NCBI GenBank assembly: GCA_963755055.1
Contig: CAVWIS010000012.1
Span: 431,130-495,129, forward strand
DNA length: 64,000 nucleotides
From: AP-16 sp963755055
GTDB taxonomy: Bacteria > Pseudomonadota > Alphaproteobacteria > Rhizobiales > Xanthobacteraceae
Reading direction: 5' to 3'
Numbering within the stretch: the stretch's first letter is position 1; every line of letters starts with the position of its first letter. The position numbers and the translations under genes are program-made. The notes under the pieces were generated by a model. That model was not told the origin of the DNA. It saw only the letters and a list, made by a program, of their open reading frames with translations, and did no database searches. Below are positions 35,159 to 43,474 of the stretch, piece after piece.

Positions 35159-36151
35159 GTGGTCAACATCCTGTCGTTGTTTAACCGCCGTCGCGCCCCC
35201 GCGCGAAAGCCCAGAATGGCCCCCGAGGCCTTGCGAATCGATTTGCGCATCGACGCGACCATGCTGCGCGAGCATGTCGACACCGCCATGCCGCGGCCCA
35301 AGGAACGCCGCGCGCCGGCTTCCCCGCCCGCGCCGAGCCCGCGGCCGGCCGCGACGCGCGCGCCGTCCCTGGCGCCGGAGCCGCCGCTCGGCCGCGCGCC
35401 CACGCGGCGCTTCGGCAACGGGGGCGGCACCGGCTTCCTCGCGGTCCATGGCGTCGAAAAGAGCTTCGTCGGACGCAAGGTCGTCAAGGGGGCGAGCCTG
35501 TATGTCGAGCGCGGCGAGGCGGTCGGGCTGCTCGGGCCCAACGGGGCCGGCAAGACGACGATCTTTTACATGATCACCGGGCTGATCAAGGCGGACGCCG
35601 GCCGCATCGAGCTCGAGGGCTACGACATCACCACGCTGCCGATGTATCAGCGGGCGCGGCTGGGAATCGGATACCTGCCCCAGGAGGCCTCGATCTTTCG
35701 CGGCCTGAGCGTGGAGGACAATGTCCGTGCGGTGCTCGAGATGGTCGAATCCAATCGCAAGCTGCGCGAGGCCGAGCTCGATGCCCTGCTCAGCGAGTTC
35801 GGCCTGGCGAAGCTGCGCAAGACGCCGGCGATCGCGCTGTCCGGCGGCGAGCGCCGCCGCGTCGAGATCGCGCGGGCCATGGCGACGCGGCCATCCTATA
35901 TGCTGCTCGACGAGCCGTTTGCCGGCATCGACCCGATCGCCGTCGGCGACATCCAGGAGCTGGTGCGACACCTCACCGAGCGCGGGATCGGGGTGCTGAT
36001 CACCGACCACAATGTGCGCGAGACGCTGGGCCTCACCGACCGCGCCTATATCATCTATTCGGGAGAAGTCTTACGCGAGGGAAGCCGCGAGGAGATCGTT
36101 TCCGACCCGGAGGTGCGGCGCCTTTATTTGGGCACGGAGTTCCGATTGTAG
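35159..36151 (+). CDS. lptB: LPS export ABC transporter ATP-binding protein LptB, with N-terminal extension
   Basis: ATPase that drives LPS extraction by LptFG. 330 residues from a GTG at 35159 (VVNILSLFNRRRAP, GAGG upstream). The ABC domain begins near residue 97: Walker A GPNGAGKTTIF, Q-loop GIGYLPQEASIF, signature LSGGERRRVEIARAM, Walker B YMLLDEPFAGID, and H-loop ITDHNVRETL. The first ~95 residues are a Pro/Ala/Arg-rich extension beyond the ~240-residue standard protein. lptF and lptG are not in view. Confidence 0.92.
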   Translation: MVNILSLFNRRRAPARKPRMAPEALRIDLRIDATMLREHVDTAMPRPKERRAPASPPAPSPRPAATRAPSLAPEPPLGRAPTRRFGNGGGTGFLAVHGVEKSFVGRKVVKGASLYVERGEAVGLLGPNGAGKTTIFYMITGLIKADAGRIELEGYDITTLPMYQRARLGIGYLPQEASIFRGLSVEDNVRAVLEMVESNRKLREAELDALLSEFGLAKLRKTPAIALSGGERRRVEIARAMATRPSYMLLDEPFAGIDPIAVGDIQELVRHLTERGIGVLITDHNVRETLGLTDRAYIIYSGEVLREGSREEIVSDPEVRRLYLGTEFRL

Positions 36152-36299
36152 GCAGACCGGCCGACCACGGCGAATTCCCTGGCTATTGCCGAAGGATCGG
36201 ACAACATGGTGTAAATCTTGATGGTGTAAATCTTGCCTGCACCGGACCACCACCGCCGCCTCGATCGCACCGGTCGGGGTGAAGCAACGAACAATATCG

Positions 36300-37844
36300 A
36301 TGGCGCTGACCCAAAAGCTCGAGTTCCGGCAAAGCCAGGCGCTCGTCATGACGCCGCAGCTGATGCAAGCCATCAAGCTGCTGCAATTGTCCAACCTGGA
36401 TCTCGCCGCCTACGTGGAGGGCGAGCTGGAGCGCAATCCGCTGCTCGAGCGGACGAGCGAAAGCGAGGCGGAGCCCGCGAGCCCCGATGCGCTTACGGCC
36501 GAGCCGGAGGGCGGCCGGGAGGATGAGCGCAGCGCCGCCGATTGGGCCGGCGAGGACCTCAAGACCAGCCGCGCGGAAATCGAGGATCAGCTCGGCACCC
36601 GTCTCGACAACGTGTTTCCTGAGGATTCCGGCGAGACGGTCTCGCGCCCGGGCGCCGACGCGCCGCCGCCCTACTCGGAATGGGCCGGCGTCGGATCGGG
36701 CGGCCGCGACGACAACGACTACAATCTCGAGGCCTTCGTCTCGGCGGAGACCACGCTCGCCGACTATCTCGCCGAGCAGCTCATGCTGGCGATCTCGGAC
36801 CCGGCGCACCGCATGATCGGCCAGTACCTGATCGATCTGGTCGACGAGGCGGGCTATCTCACCGGCGACCTCGCGTCGGTCGCCGACAAGCTCGGCGCGT
36901 CGCTCGCCGATGTCGAGGCGGTGCTGGCCGAGCTGCAGGGCTTCGACCCGCCGGGCGTCTTCGCGCGAAATCTCAACGAATGTCTCGCCATCCAGCTGCG
37001 CGAGCGCGACCGGTTCGATCCGGCCATGCAGCAGCTGGTCGGTCATCTCGATCTTCTTGCCCGCCGCGATGCTGCGGCCCTGAAGAAGGTCTGCGGGGTC
37101 GACGAGGAAGACCTGACCGAGATGATCGCGGAAGTCCGCCGGCTCAATCCGAAGCCGGGCCTTGCCTTCGGCTCGACCATCGTGCAGCCGATCGTGCCCG
37201 ACGTGTTCGTACGCCCCGGGCCGGACGGCGGCTGGCTGGTCGAGCTCAATTCCGATACGCTGCCGAAGGTCCTGGTCAACCAGCGATACCACAGCGAGGT
37301 CTCGCGGACGGCGCGCAACGACAACGAGAAGAGCTATCTCGCCGAATGCCTGCAGACCGCGACCTGGCTCATTCGCGCGCTCGACCAGCGCGCGCGCACC
37401 ATTCTCAAGGTCGCCACCGAGATCGTGCGCCAGCAGGACGGTTTCTTCGCTCACGGCGTGCAGCACCTGCGTCCGCTCAATCTCAAGACCGTGGCCGACG
37501 CGATCAGCATGCACGAATCGACGGTGTCGCGGGTGACCGCCAACAAATACATGGCGACCAACCGCGGGATCTTCGAGCTCAAGTATTTCTTCACCTCGGC
37601 GATTGCCGCGTCCGACGGCGGCGAGGCGCATTCCGCCGAGGCGGTGCGCCACCGCATCAGGCAGTTGATCGAGGCCGAGTCGCCGCGCGAGATCCTGTCG
37701 GATGACACCATCGTCGACCGTCTGCGCGAGGCCGGGATCGACATCGCGCGACGGACCGTCGCCAAATACCGCGAGGCCATGCGCATCCCGTCGTCGGTGC
37801 AACGCCGGCGCGACAAGCAGGCCACGATGGGAGCCACGAGCTAG
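36300..37844 (+). CDS. rpoN: RNA polymerase sigma-54 factor
   Basis: Directs RNA polymerase to -24/-12 promoters of nitrogen and other genes. 514 residues starting MALTQKLEFRQSQALVMTPQ. Region I is Gln/Leu-rich (QAIKLLQLSNLDLAAYVEGE), followed by an acidic region II. The C-terminal half has the helix-turn-helix HESTVSRVTANKYM and the RpoN box ARRTVAKYRE. A GTG at 36279 is an alternative start. The stop codon abuts a dispersed palindrome. Usual neighbour of lptB, hpf and ptsN. Confidence 0.96.
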   Translation: MALTQKLEFRQSQALVMTPQLMQAIKLLQLSNLDLAAYVEGELERNPLLERTSESEAEPASPDALTAEPEGGREDERSAADWAGEDLKTSRAEIEDQLGTRLDNVFPEDSGETVSRPGADAPPPYSEWAGVGSGGRDDNDYNLEAFVSAETTLADYLAEQLMLAISDPAHRMIGQYLIDLVDEAGYLTGDLASVADKLGASLADVEAVLAELQGFDPPGVFARNLNECLAIQLRERDRFDPAMQQLVGHLDLLARRDAAALKKVCGVDEEDLTEMIAEVRRLNPKPGLAFGSTIVQPIVPDVFVRPGPDGGWLVELNSDTLPKVLVNQRYHSEVSRTARNDNEKSYLAECLQTATWLIRALDQRARTILKVATEIVRQQDGFFAHGVQHLRPLNLKTVADAISMHESTVSRVTANKYMATNRGIFELKYFFTSAIAASDGGEAHSAEAVRHRIRQLIEAESPREILSDDTIVDRLREAGIDIARRTVAKYREAMRIPSSVQRRRDKQATMGATS

Positions 37845-37892
37845 CGCATGTTGCGGCGAAGTGGATACCGGTTCGCCGATAGGAACATGCGC
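37844..37892. repeat. Dispersed nested palindrome (GCGCATGTT type) at the rpoN stop
   Basis: Outer arms GCGCATGTT (37844-37852) and AACATGCGC (37884-37892). Inner arms CGGCGAA (37854-37860) and TTCGCCG (37872-37878). It starts on the last base of the rpoN TAG. A close relative is at 51892-51940. Confidence 0.82.
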
Positions 37893-37902
37893 AAAACAAG
37901 AG

Positions 37903-37968
37903 TCTACGGCCGTTTCCGGCCGGAGCAGGCATCAGGTGCGGTCCGAGACGACCGGAAACGGCCGTAGA
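37903..37968. repeat. 17-bp inverted repeat with 32-base centre between rpoN and hpf
   Basis: TCTACGGCCGTTTCCGG (37903-37919) and CCGGAAACGGCCGTAGA (37952-37968) are perfect complements. The centre is unpaired and GC-rich. The repeat immediately follows the GCGCATGTT palindrome and precedes hpf. It could be a transcript end or processing structure, a repeat remnant or a protein-binding site. Confidence 0.7.
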
Positions 37969-38039
37969 GGCAAGCCGGCTCGAACCGACATCACAGAGGG
38001 CGGCCTGGTCCGGCTCCCCAACCAGACTGGAGAGACCCC

Positions 38040-38631
38040 ATGCCGTTTCGGGTATCGGGCAAGAACATCGATATCGGCGATGTGCTGCGCCAGCGGGTGA
38101 GCGAACGGATCGCCGAGGCGCTCGGAAAATACTTCGACGGGGGGTATTCGGGGCACGCGACTGTCGAGAAGGACGGGTCCGGGTTCCGCACCGAATGCGC
38201 CATCCACCTGGATTCCGGGATCACGCTGCAGGCCGAGGCGAGCGCAGCCGACGCCTATGCGAGCGCCGACCAGGCGGCGTTGCGCATCGAGAAGCGGCTG
38301 CGCCGATACAAGCGGCGGCTCAAGGACCGCCCCGCCGGACGGCCGGAAGGCGCCCAGGACGTCGCCGCGTTGAGCTATGTCATCGAGGCGCCGCAGGACG
38401 ATGCCGGCGACGAGGCGGTGGACTTCAACCCGGTCATCATCGCCGAAATCGACGACCGCGCTCAGGCGCCTGTCTGTCAGCGAAGCGGTCATCGAGCTCG
38501 ACCTCACCGGCACGGCGGTCATGGTGTTTCGCCATGCCGGCCATGGCCGGGTCAACATCGTCTATCGGCGGCTGGACGGCCATATCGGCTGGATCGATCC
38601 GCCCGCCATGGACCCGGCCGGCGACCATTGA
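38040..38631 (+). pseudogene. hpf: Ribosome hibernation promoting factor (long form), frameshifted
   Basis: HPF/RaiA dimerises or inactivates ribosomes in stationary phase. From ATG 38040 the N-terminal domain is intact (MPFRVSGKNIDIGDVLRQRV, RTECAIHLDSGITLQAEASA, IEKRLRRYKRRLKDR). The frame is good to FNPVIIAE, near base 38446. The C-terminal domain then continues in another frame as LRRLSVSEAVIELDLTG, GHGRVNIVYRR and DGHIGWIDPP, to the TGA at 38631. Removing one A from the run at 38446-38448 restores one reading frame. As read, translation would run on in the wrong frame to 38690. The cause may be a real mutation, an assembly error or, less likely, programmed frameshifting. Confidence 0.85.
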
Positions 38632-38723
38632 CGGCGGGGCGGGGGGTCCCTATGGTCCGCCGCCTTTGCGCCGTTGGACGCCGCAGCTAGGCGCCACAGC
38701 TCCCCATTTCCGGACCGGTATCC

Positions 38724-39185
38724 ATGCCGCTCACCGATCTTGTCGCGCCGAACGCGGTCATTCCGGCATTGAAGGTGACGAGCAAGAAGCAGGCGATCCA
38801 GGAGCTCGCCACCAAGGCGGCCAAGCTCACGGGCCAGAACGAGCGCGGCATCTTCGAAACGCTGATGCAGCGGGAGAAGCTGGGCTCCACCGGGGTCGGC
38901 AACGGCATCGCCATTCCGCACGGCAAGGTCGGCAAGCTCGACAGGCTGTTCGGGCTGTTTGCCAAGCTCGACCGACCGGTCGATTTCGACGCGCTGGACG
39001 GCCAGCCGGTGGACCTGATTTTTCTGCTGCTGGCACCGGAGGCCGCTGGCGCCGACCACCTCAAGGCGCTCGCCCGCGTGGCGCGCCTGCTGCGCGACCC
39101 GGACATTGCCCGAAAGCTCAGGGAATCGCGCGACGCCCAGGCGCTTTTTGCCGTCCTGACGCTGTCTCCGCCGGAAGCCGCCTGA
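38724..39185 (+). CDS. ptsN: PTS IIA-like nitrogen regulatory protein
   Basis: IIA-Ntr, the phosphoacceptor of the nitrogen PTS, which regulates potassium uptake and other processes through its phosphorylation state. 153 residues with the fructose-type EIIA fold. The active-site histidine is residue 66 in GIAIPHGKVG. LTSKKQAIQELATKA-like and LLLAPEAAGADHLKALARVA segments match. It follows the hpf pseudogene by about 90 bases, the expected rpoN-hpf-ptsN order. Confidence 0.95.
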   Translation: MPLTDLVAPNAVIPALKVTSKKQAIQELATKAAKLTGQNERGIFETLMQREKLGSTGVGNGIAIPHGKVGKLDRLFGLFAKLDRPVDFDALDGQPVDLIFLLLAPEAAGADHLKALARVARLLRDPDIARKLRESRDAQALFAVLTLSPPEAA

Positions 39186-39210
39186 CCGCGCGCCGCGGCA
39201 GACACGGCCG

Positions 39211-39468
39211 TTAGTGCAGGCTGACGGTCTCGAGCTCCTGATTCCAGGCGTTGGCGACCGCGGATTCGCGGCTGTCGGTCACCATGATCGGCGTACCGTC
39301 GGCGGCATGCAGGGCAAACAGCCGCAGGCCGGGAGCGAGCTCCGGGGCCTCGGGAAAAAGCCTGCTCACATCCTCCGAGCGGATCTGCTTGATATAGGCG
39401 ATCTTGCCGCCACCGAGCACGGCGAGCGCTTCGGCGGAGATTTCGGGAGAGTGTTGCTCGTGGGTCAT
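39211..39468 (-). CDS. DUF1150 family protein
   Basis: 85-residue small protein of unknown function found next to hsp20 in Alphaproteobacteria. Visible family features are ALAVLGGGKIAYIKQIRSED and a C-terminal GTPIMVTDSRESAVANAWNQ. No membrane segments. It lies 41 bases downstream of the Hsp20 gene on the same strand and may share its heat-shock promoter. Confidence 0.85.
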   Translation of the reverse strand: MTHEQHSPEISAEALAVLGGGKIAYIKQIRSEDVSRLFPEAPELAPGLRLFALHAADGTPIMVTDSRESAVANAWNQELETVSLH

Positions 39469-39509
39469 TGGCCCTCAACTCCTTTCCTGTCGAGTCCGGA
39501 CGTGATCCG

Positions 39510-39935
39510 TCACTCGTGTTGCCGGATGGCGATCGTCTTTGCCACGCGCTCCGGCTCCGGACGCGCGAGATCGATCGACAACAGCCCGTTCTTCAGGTCC
39601 GCACCCAGCACATCCATGCCGTCGGCTAGCACGAAAGTGCGCTGGAACTGACGCGACGCAATGCCCCGGTGCAGGTATTGCCGGGTCTTGTCGTCCTGCT
39701 GCCGTCCGCGAATGACGAGTTGGTTCTCCTCGATCGTCACGTCGAGCTGATCGCGGGTGAACCCGGCCACCGCCAGCGTGATCCGCAGCCGCTCGGGCGT
39801 ATCGGCGTCACGTGCCAGCCGCTCGATATTGTACGGCGGATAGCCGTCCGCGGCCTTGGCGACGCGGTCGAGGGCTCGCTCGATCTCGTCGAACCCGAGC
39901 AGAAACGGACTGGAAAGCGACGGTACTCTGGACAT
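39510..39935 (-). CDS. Small heat-shock protein of the Hsp20 family
   Basis: ATP-independent holdase chaperone in the cytosol. 141 residues. The alpha-crystallin domain contains LRITLAVAGFTRDQLDVTIE, QLVIRGRQQDDKTRQYLHRG, RQFQRTFVLADGMDVLGA and the C-terminal GLLSIDLARPEPE. The N-terminus MSRVPSLSSPFLLGFDEIER is typical of this order. A sigma-32-like promoter lies about 60-90 bases upstream. Confidence 0.93.
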   Translation of the reverse strand: MSRVPSLSSPFLLGFDEIERALDRVAKAADGYPPYNIERLARDADTPERLRITLAVAGFTRDQLDVTIEENQLVIRGRQQDDKTRQYLHRGIASRQFQRTFVLADGMDVLGADLKNGLLSIDLARPEPERVAKTIAIRQHE

Positions 39936-39995
39936 GGATGCAAAGCCCCTTTTCAGCGACTTTGCCGGGGCCCGTTTGGCGCCCCGACCAGCCCA

Positions 39996-40024
39996 ATATG
40001 GGGCGGGACGGTTAAGGCTTCAAG
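39996..40024 (-). promoter_or_regulatory. Sigma-32 (RpoH)-like promoter upstream of hsp20
   Basis: On the minus strand the -35 reads CTTGAAG (40018-40024) and the -10 reads CCCCATAT (39996-40003), with a 14-base spacer. This is a near-exact fit to the enterobacterial/alphaproteobacterial RpoH consensus and lies about 60 bases upstream of the hsp20 ATG. Confidence 0.8.
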
Positions 40025-40108
40025 AATGGGCGGCCCAGGCCGGGCGCAGGGGCGGGCGGGAGTGCCGACCGGACGGCCACAGCGCCACGCCGGTCGGAGA
40101 TTAAACAA

Positions 40109-41443
40109 TCATCGGTTGGCGCTCTCGAAGCGGCGCAACAGCTCGTTGCCGCGGGCAACCGCGTCGTCGAGCGCGACCTTGGCGGGTTTCTTGCCGGACA
40201 GCGCCTGCTCCAGCGCTTCCTCGATGACGTCGCGGATCAGGACGAACGAGCCGAGGCGGAGACCCTTCGAATTCTCGGTGGGCGGGTTCAGGGTCAGCTG
40301 CTTGATCGAGATGTCGGTCCCGCGGTTGCGATCATAGTAGCCCTGCGATCGGGTCAGCTCGTAGGCGGCCCGGGTGATCGGCAGGTAGCCGGTCGCCTGG
40401 TGCCAGGCCGCCTGGACCTCCGGCCGCGACAGATAGGCGAAGAATTTTGCCGCCCCCTTGTACTCGCCGTCGGGCCGGCCCTTGAGCACCCACAAGGTCG
40501 CCCCGCCGATGATCGAGTTCTGCGGGGCGCCGGCGACCGCCGACCAGTACGGCAGCAGGCCGTAGCCCACCTCGAAATTGGCATTCGCGAGGATGTCGGC
40601 CCGCGACGCCGAGGATCCGAGGAACATCCCGCATTCGCCGAAATAGAATTTCGGCTCGGCGCGGTCGCCGCGGCCGCCATAGTCGTACAGCTTGGTCTTC
40701 TGCCACTCGGCGAGTGCCGCGATATGCTTGACCACCGTCGGATTGTTGATGAGCAGCTCGGTGTCCAGGCCGGCAAAACCGTTCTGCCGGCTCGCCAGCG
40801 GCAGGTTGTGGTAGGCGGAAAAGTTCTCGACGTTGACCCACGACGGCCAATGGGTGGTGAACCCGCACGACACGCCGGCACCGCGCAGCTTCTGCGCCGC
40901 GATGTCGAGCTCCGACCAGGTCTTGGGTGGTTGCTCGGGATTCATCCCGGCAATGCGGAACTGGTCCTTGTTGTAGTACAGGATCGGGGTCGACGCGTTG
41001 AACGGGAACGACAGCATGTTGCCGTCGCTGTCGGTGTAATACCCGGCCACGGCCGGCAGGTAGGCCGACGGGTCGAACGGCTCACCGCGATCGCGCATCA
41101 GCTCGAAGACCGGATAGACCGCACCCTTGGCCGCCATCATGGTGGCGGTCGCCACCTCGTTGACCTGGACGATGGCCGGGTTCAGGCGGTTGCGCAGCGC
41201 GAAGATCGCCGCCGTCATGGTCTCGGTATAGGTCCCCTTGTAGACCGGGATGACGCGATAGTCGGGCTGCGAGGCGTTGAAATCGGTGGCGAGCTTCTCC
41301 AGATGGCGCCCGAGCTCGCCGGTCATCGCGTGCCACCAGTGGATCTCCACCGCGGCGCTCGAGGCCGGCAGGCAGCCCACGAGGGAGAGCGCCGACGCGA
41401 TCAGGGCCCGGCCGGCCAGTCGTTTGAAGAACGCGAGACCCAT
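40109..41443 (-). CDS. ugpB: sn-Glycerol-3-phosphate-type ABC transporter substrate-binding protein
   Basis: Periplasmic binding protein of the UgpB type, which captures glycerol-3-phosphate or glycerophosphodiesters. 444 residues from ATG 41443 with a signal peptide (about 1-28). Motifs include VEIHWWHAMTGELG, YKGTYTETMTAAIFALR, LSFPFNASTPILYYNKDQF and a C-terminal ATGYLPITRAAYEL. An in-frame GTG at 41464 is possible. No ugpA, ugpE or ugpC genes lie within the window on either side, so this is an orphan copy or its permease genes are elsewhere. Confidence 0.85.
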   Translation of the reverse strand: MGLAFFKRLAGRALIASALSLVGCLPASSAAVEIHWWHAMTGELGRHLEKLATDFNASQPDYRVIPVYKGTYTETMTAAIFALRNRLNPAIVQVNEVATATMMAAKGAVYPVFELMRDRGEPFDPSAYLPAVAGYYTDSDGNMLSFPFNASTPILYYNKDQFRIAGMNPEQPPKTWSELDIAAQKLRGAGVSCGFTTHWPSWVNVENFSAYHNLPLASRQNGFAGLDTELLINNPTVVKHIAALAEWQKTKLYDYGGRGDRAEPKFYFGECGMFLGSSASRADILANANFEVGYGLLPYWSAVAGAPQNSIIGGATLWVLKGRPDGEYKGAAKFFAYLSRPEVQAAWHQATGYLPITRAAYELTRSQGYYDRNRGTDISIKQLTLNPPTENSKGLRLGSFVLIRDVIEEALEQALSGKKPAKVALDDAVARGNELLRRFESANR

Positions 41444-41518
41444 GATGGCTTTGTCCTGAAACACGAGATCGATTAAGCCATCAAATTCATATCACGCTCA
41501 TGACGCAAGGAGGAGGCG

Positions 41519-42454
41519 TTGCGCATCGCAATTATGGGGTCGGGCGGGGTGGGCGGCTATTTCGGCGCCCGGCTCGCCAGCAGCGGGGAGGAGGTGACGT
41601 TCATCGCCCGCGGCGCGCACCTGGCGGCCATGCGGGAGAACGGGGTGACGATCGAGAGCCAGCACGCGCCGCTGCATCTGCCCAAGGTCGCGGCGACCGA
41701 GGATCCCGGCACGGTCGGGCCGGTCGACCTCGTGATGTTCAGCGTCAAGCTGTGGGACACCGAGAGCGCCGCCCGGGCGATCCTGCCGATGATCGGACCG
41801 GATACGGCGGTGATCTCGTTCCAGAACGGCGTGCAGAAGGACGACATGCTGCGGCCGATCGTCGGCGCGCGCGCCATCGTGGGAGGCATCGCGCAGGTCG
41901 CCACGACGATCTTGCGGCCGGGCACCATCGGGCAGACCGGATCCATGGAGCGGCTCGTGTTCGGCGAGCCGGACGGACGGCGCTCGCCGCGGGTCGAGGC
42001 CTTCCACCAGGCCTGCCGGCGCGCCGGGATCAATGCGGAGATCTCCAGCGATATCCGCCGCGACATCTGGGAGAAGTTCATATTCCTGGTTGGCATGTCG
42101 GCGGTGACCGCGGCGATGCGCAGGCCGATCGGTCCGATCCGGGCGAATCCGCTGACCAGGGCTTTTCTGCTCGAGGTGATGCAGGAGGTGGTGGCCGTCG
42201 CCCAGGCCCAGGGCGTCGCGATCGGCTCCGATTTCGCCGCGGACCGCCTCGCCTTCTTCGACCAGCTTCCCGCCGATACGGTAGCCTCGATGGCCCACGA
42301 CCTCTCCCGCGGCAACCGGCTGGAGCTGCCCTGGCTGAGCGGCGGCGTGGTCGATCTCGGCGCCGCGGCGGGCGTCGCCACGCCGCTCAACCGCGCGGTG
42401 CGCGACATCCTGCTGCTCCACGCCGATGGCGGGCCGCCCCGCGGTGCCGGCTAA
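41519..42454 (+). CDS. 2-dehydropantoate 2-reductase family protein, TTG start
   Basis: NADPH-dependent reductase of the ApbA/PanE family, usually making pantoate for coenzyme A. 311 residues from a TTG at 41519 with AAGGAGGAGG upstream, an unusually strong ribosome-binding site. The Rossmann motif is MRIAIMGSGGVGGYFG, and VDLVMFSVKLWDTE and ISFQNGVQKDDML follow. The C-terminal domain has KFIFLVGMSAVTAAM and SMAHDLSRGNRLEL. Several paralogues of this family exist per genome, so panE itself is not certain. Confidence 0.86.
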   Translation: MRIAIMGSGGVGGYFGARLASSGEEVTFIARGAHLAAMRENGVTIESQHAPLHLPKVAATEDPGTVGPVDLVMFSVKLWDTESAARAILPMIGPDTAVISFQNGVQKDDMLRPIVGARAIVGGIAQVATTILRPGTIGQTGSMERLVFGEPDGRRSPRVEAFHQACRRAGINAEISSDIRRDIWEKFIFLVGMSAVTAAMRRPIGPIRANPLTRAFLLEVMQEVVAVAQAQGVAIGSDFAADRLAFFDQLPADTVASMAHDLSRGNRLELPWLSGGVVDLGAAAGVATPLNRAVRDILLLHADGGPPRGAG

Positions 42455-42496
42455 ATCCCTTGTGTGGCGCATGTCCTGGCGGCGAACCGCGCGCGG
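42453..42496. repeat. Half copy of the dispersed GCGCATGTCC palindrome
   Basis: Starts at the TAA of the reductase gene. The GTGTGGCGCATGTCC and GGCGGCGAACCGCGC segments match the left half of the 10808-10856 element and its flank. The right half is missing or diverged. Confidence 0.6.
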
Positions 42497-42577
42497 CTCC
42501 GGCACGGCGGGTTCACGGCCGGACCATCCGATGATAGCCTGACGTTTCGGGCTGCCCACGCGCTTGGAGGTTTTCCG

Positions 42578-43474
42578 ATGGCGATCAGCATCGACGGCGA
42601 CGTCGCGCGCGACGTGCGGACCGCGCCGATCCGGGTGGTCCCGACCAGGGCGGTGCTCGGCGCCGAGGTCAGCGGCGTCGATCTGCGCGATATCGACGAC
42701 CGGACATTTTCGGCGATCCGGCGCGCCTGGCACGACCATCAGGTGGTGCTGATCCGCGGGCAGACCTTGAGCGACACCGATCTCATCGCCTTCAGCCGGC
42801 GCTTCGGCGACCTCGACTGGGCCCCGGTTCAGGAGACCGGCCGCCGCTTCGTGGAAGGCATGCCGGAAATCTACATCGTGTCCAACGTCACCGTGAACGG
42901 TCAGCCGATCGGCAGCCTCGGTGCCGGCGAGGCGGTGTGGCACACCGACATGTCGTATCTCGACGTGCCGCCGATGGCGAGCATGCTGTACGCGCTCGAG
43001 ATCCCGCCGACGGGCGGCAACACGTCCTTCTGCAGCATGTATGCGATCCACGAGGCGCTTCCCGGCGACCTTCAGCGCCGGATCGCGGATCTCAGGATCA
43101 AGCACGACGGCACCTATAACAGCGGCGGCTATCTGCGCCAGGGCGTCATTCCGAGCGACGACCCGCGCACCTCGCCGGGGGCCGTGCACCCGCTGGTCTG
43201 CACCCATCCCGATACGGGGCGGCTCATGCTCTATCTCGGCCGCCGGCGCAATGCCTGCATCATGGAGCTCGAGCGCGCCGCCTCCGAGGCGCTGCTCGAC
43301 GAGCTGTGGGGCTACGTGGCGCGCCCGGAATTCGCCTGGGAGCACGTCTGGCGGGTCGGCGACCTGGTGCTGTGGGACAACCGCTGCACCATGCATCGGC
43401 GCGACCCGTTCGACGACGCGGCGCGGCGCATCATGCATCGGACCCAGATCAAGGGCGCGCAACGCCCCGTCTGA
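42578..43474 (+). CDS. TauD/TfdA family Fe(II)/2-oxoglutarate-dependent dioxygenase
   Basis: 298 residues from ATG 42578, with TTGGAGG upstream. The metal site is H-x-D in VWHTDMSYLD plus the distal histidine in CTMHRRDPF. The 2-oxoglutarate-binding arginine is probably in the following RRIMHRTQI. The N-terminus GAEVSGVDLRDIDD and HQVVLIRGQTLSDTDLIAF match the family. Taurine, alpha-ketoglutarate-dependent acid or 2,4-D-type substrates are all possible; none is indicated. Its stop overlaps the next gene as TGATG. Confidence 0.88.
   Translation: MAISIDGDVARDVRTAPIRVVPTRAVLGAEVSGVDLRDIDDRTFSAIRRAWHDHQVVLIRGQTLSDTDLIAFSRRFGDLDWAPVQETGRRFVEGMPEIYIVSNVTVNGQPIGSLGAGEAVWHTDMSYLDVPPMASMLYALEIPPTGGNTSFCSMYAIHEALPGDLQRRIADLRIKHDGTYNSGGYLRQGVIPSDDPRTSPGAVHPLVCTHPDTGRLMLYLGRRRNACIMELERAASEALLDELWGYVARPEFAWEHVWRVGDLVLWDNRCTMHRRDPFDDAARRIMHRTQIKGAQRPV

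Noticed and set aside
36183..37802. Long minus-strand frame opposite rpoN
   Set aside because: Shadow of rpoN in GC-rich DNA; no family signature.
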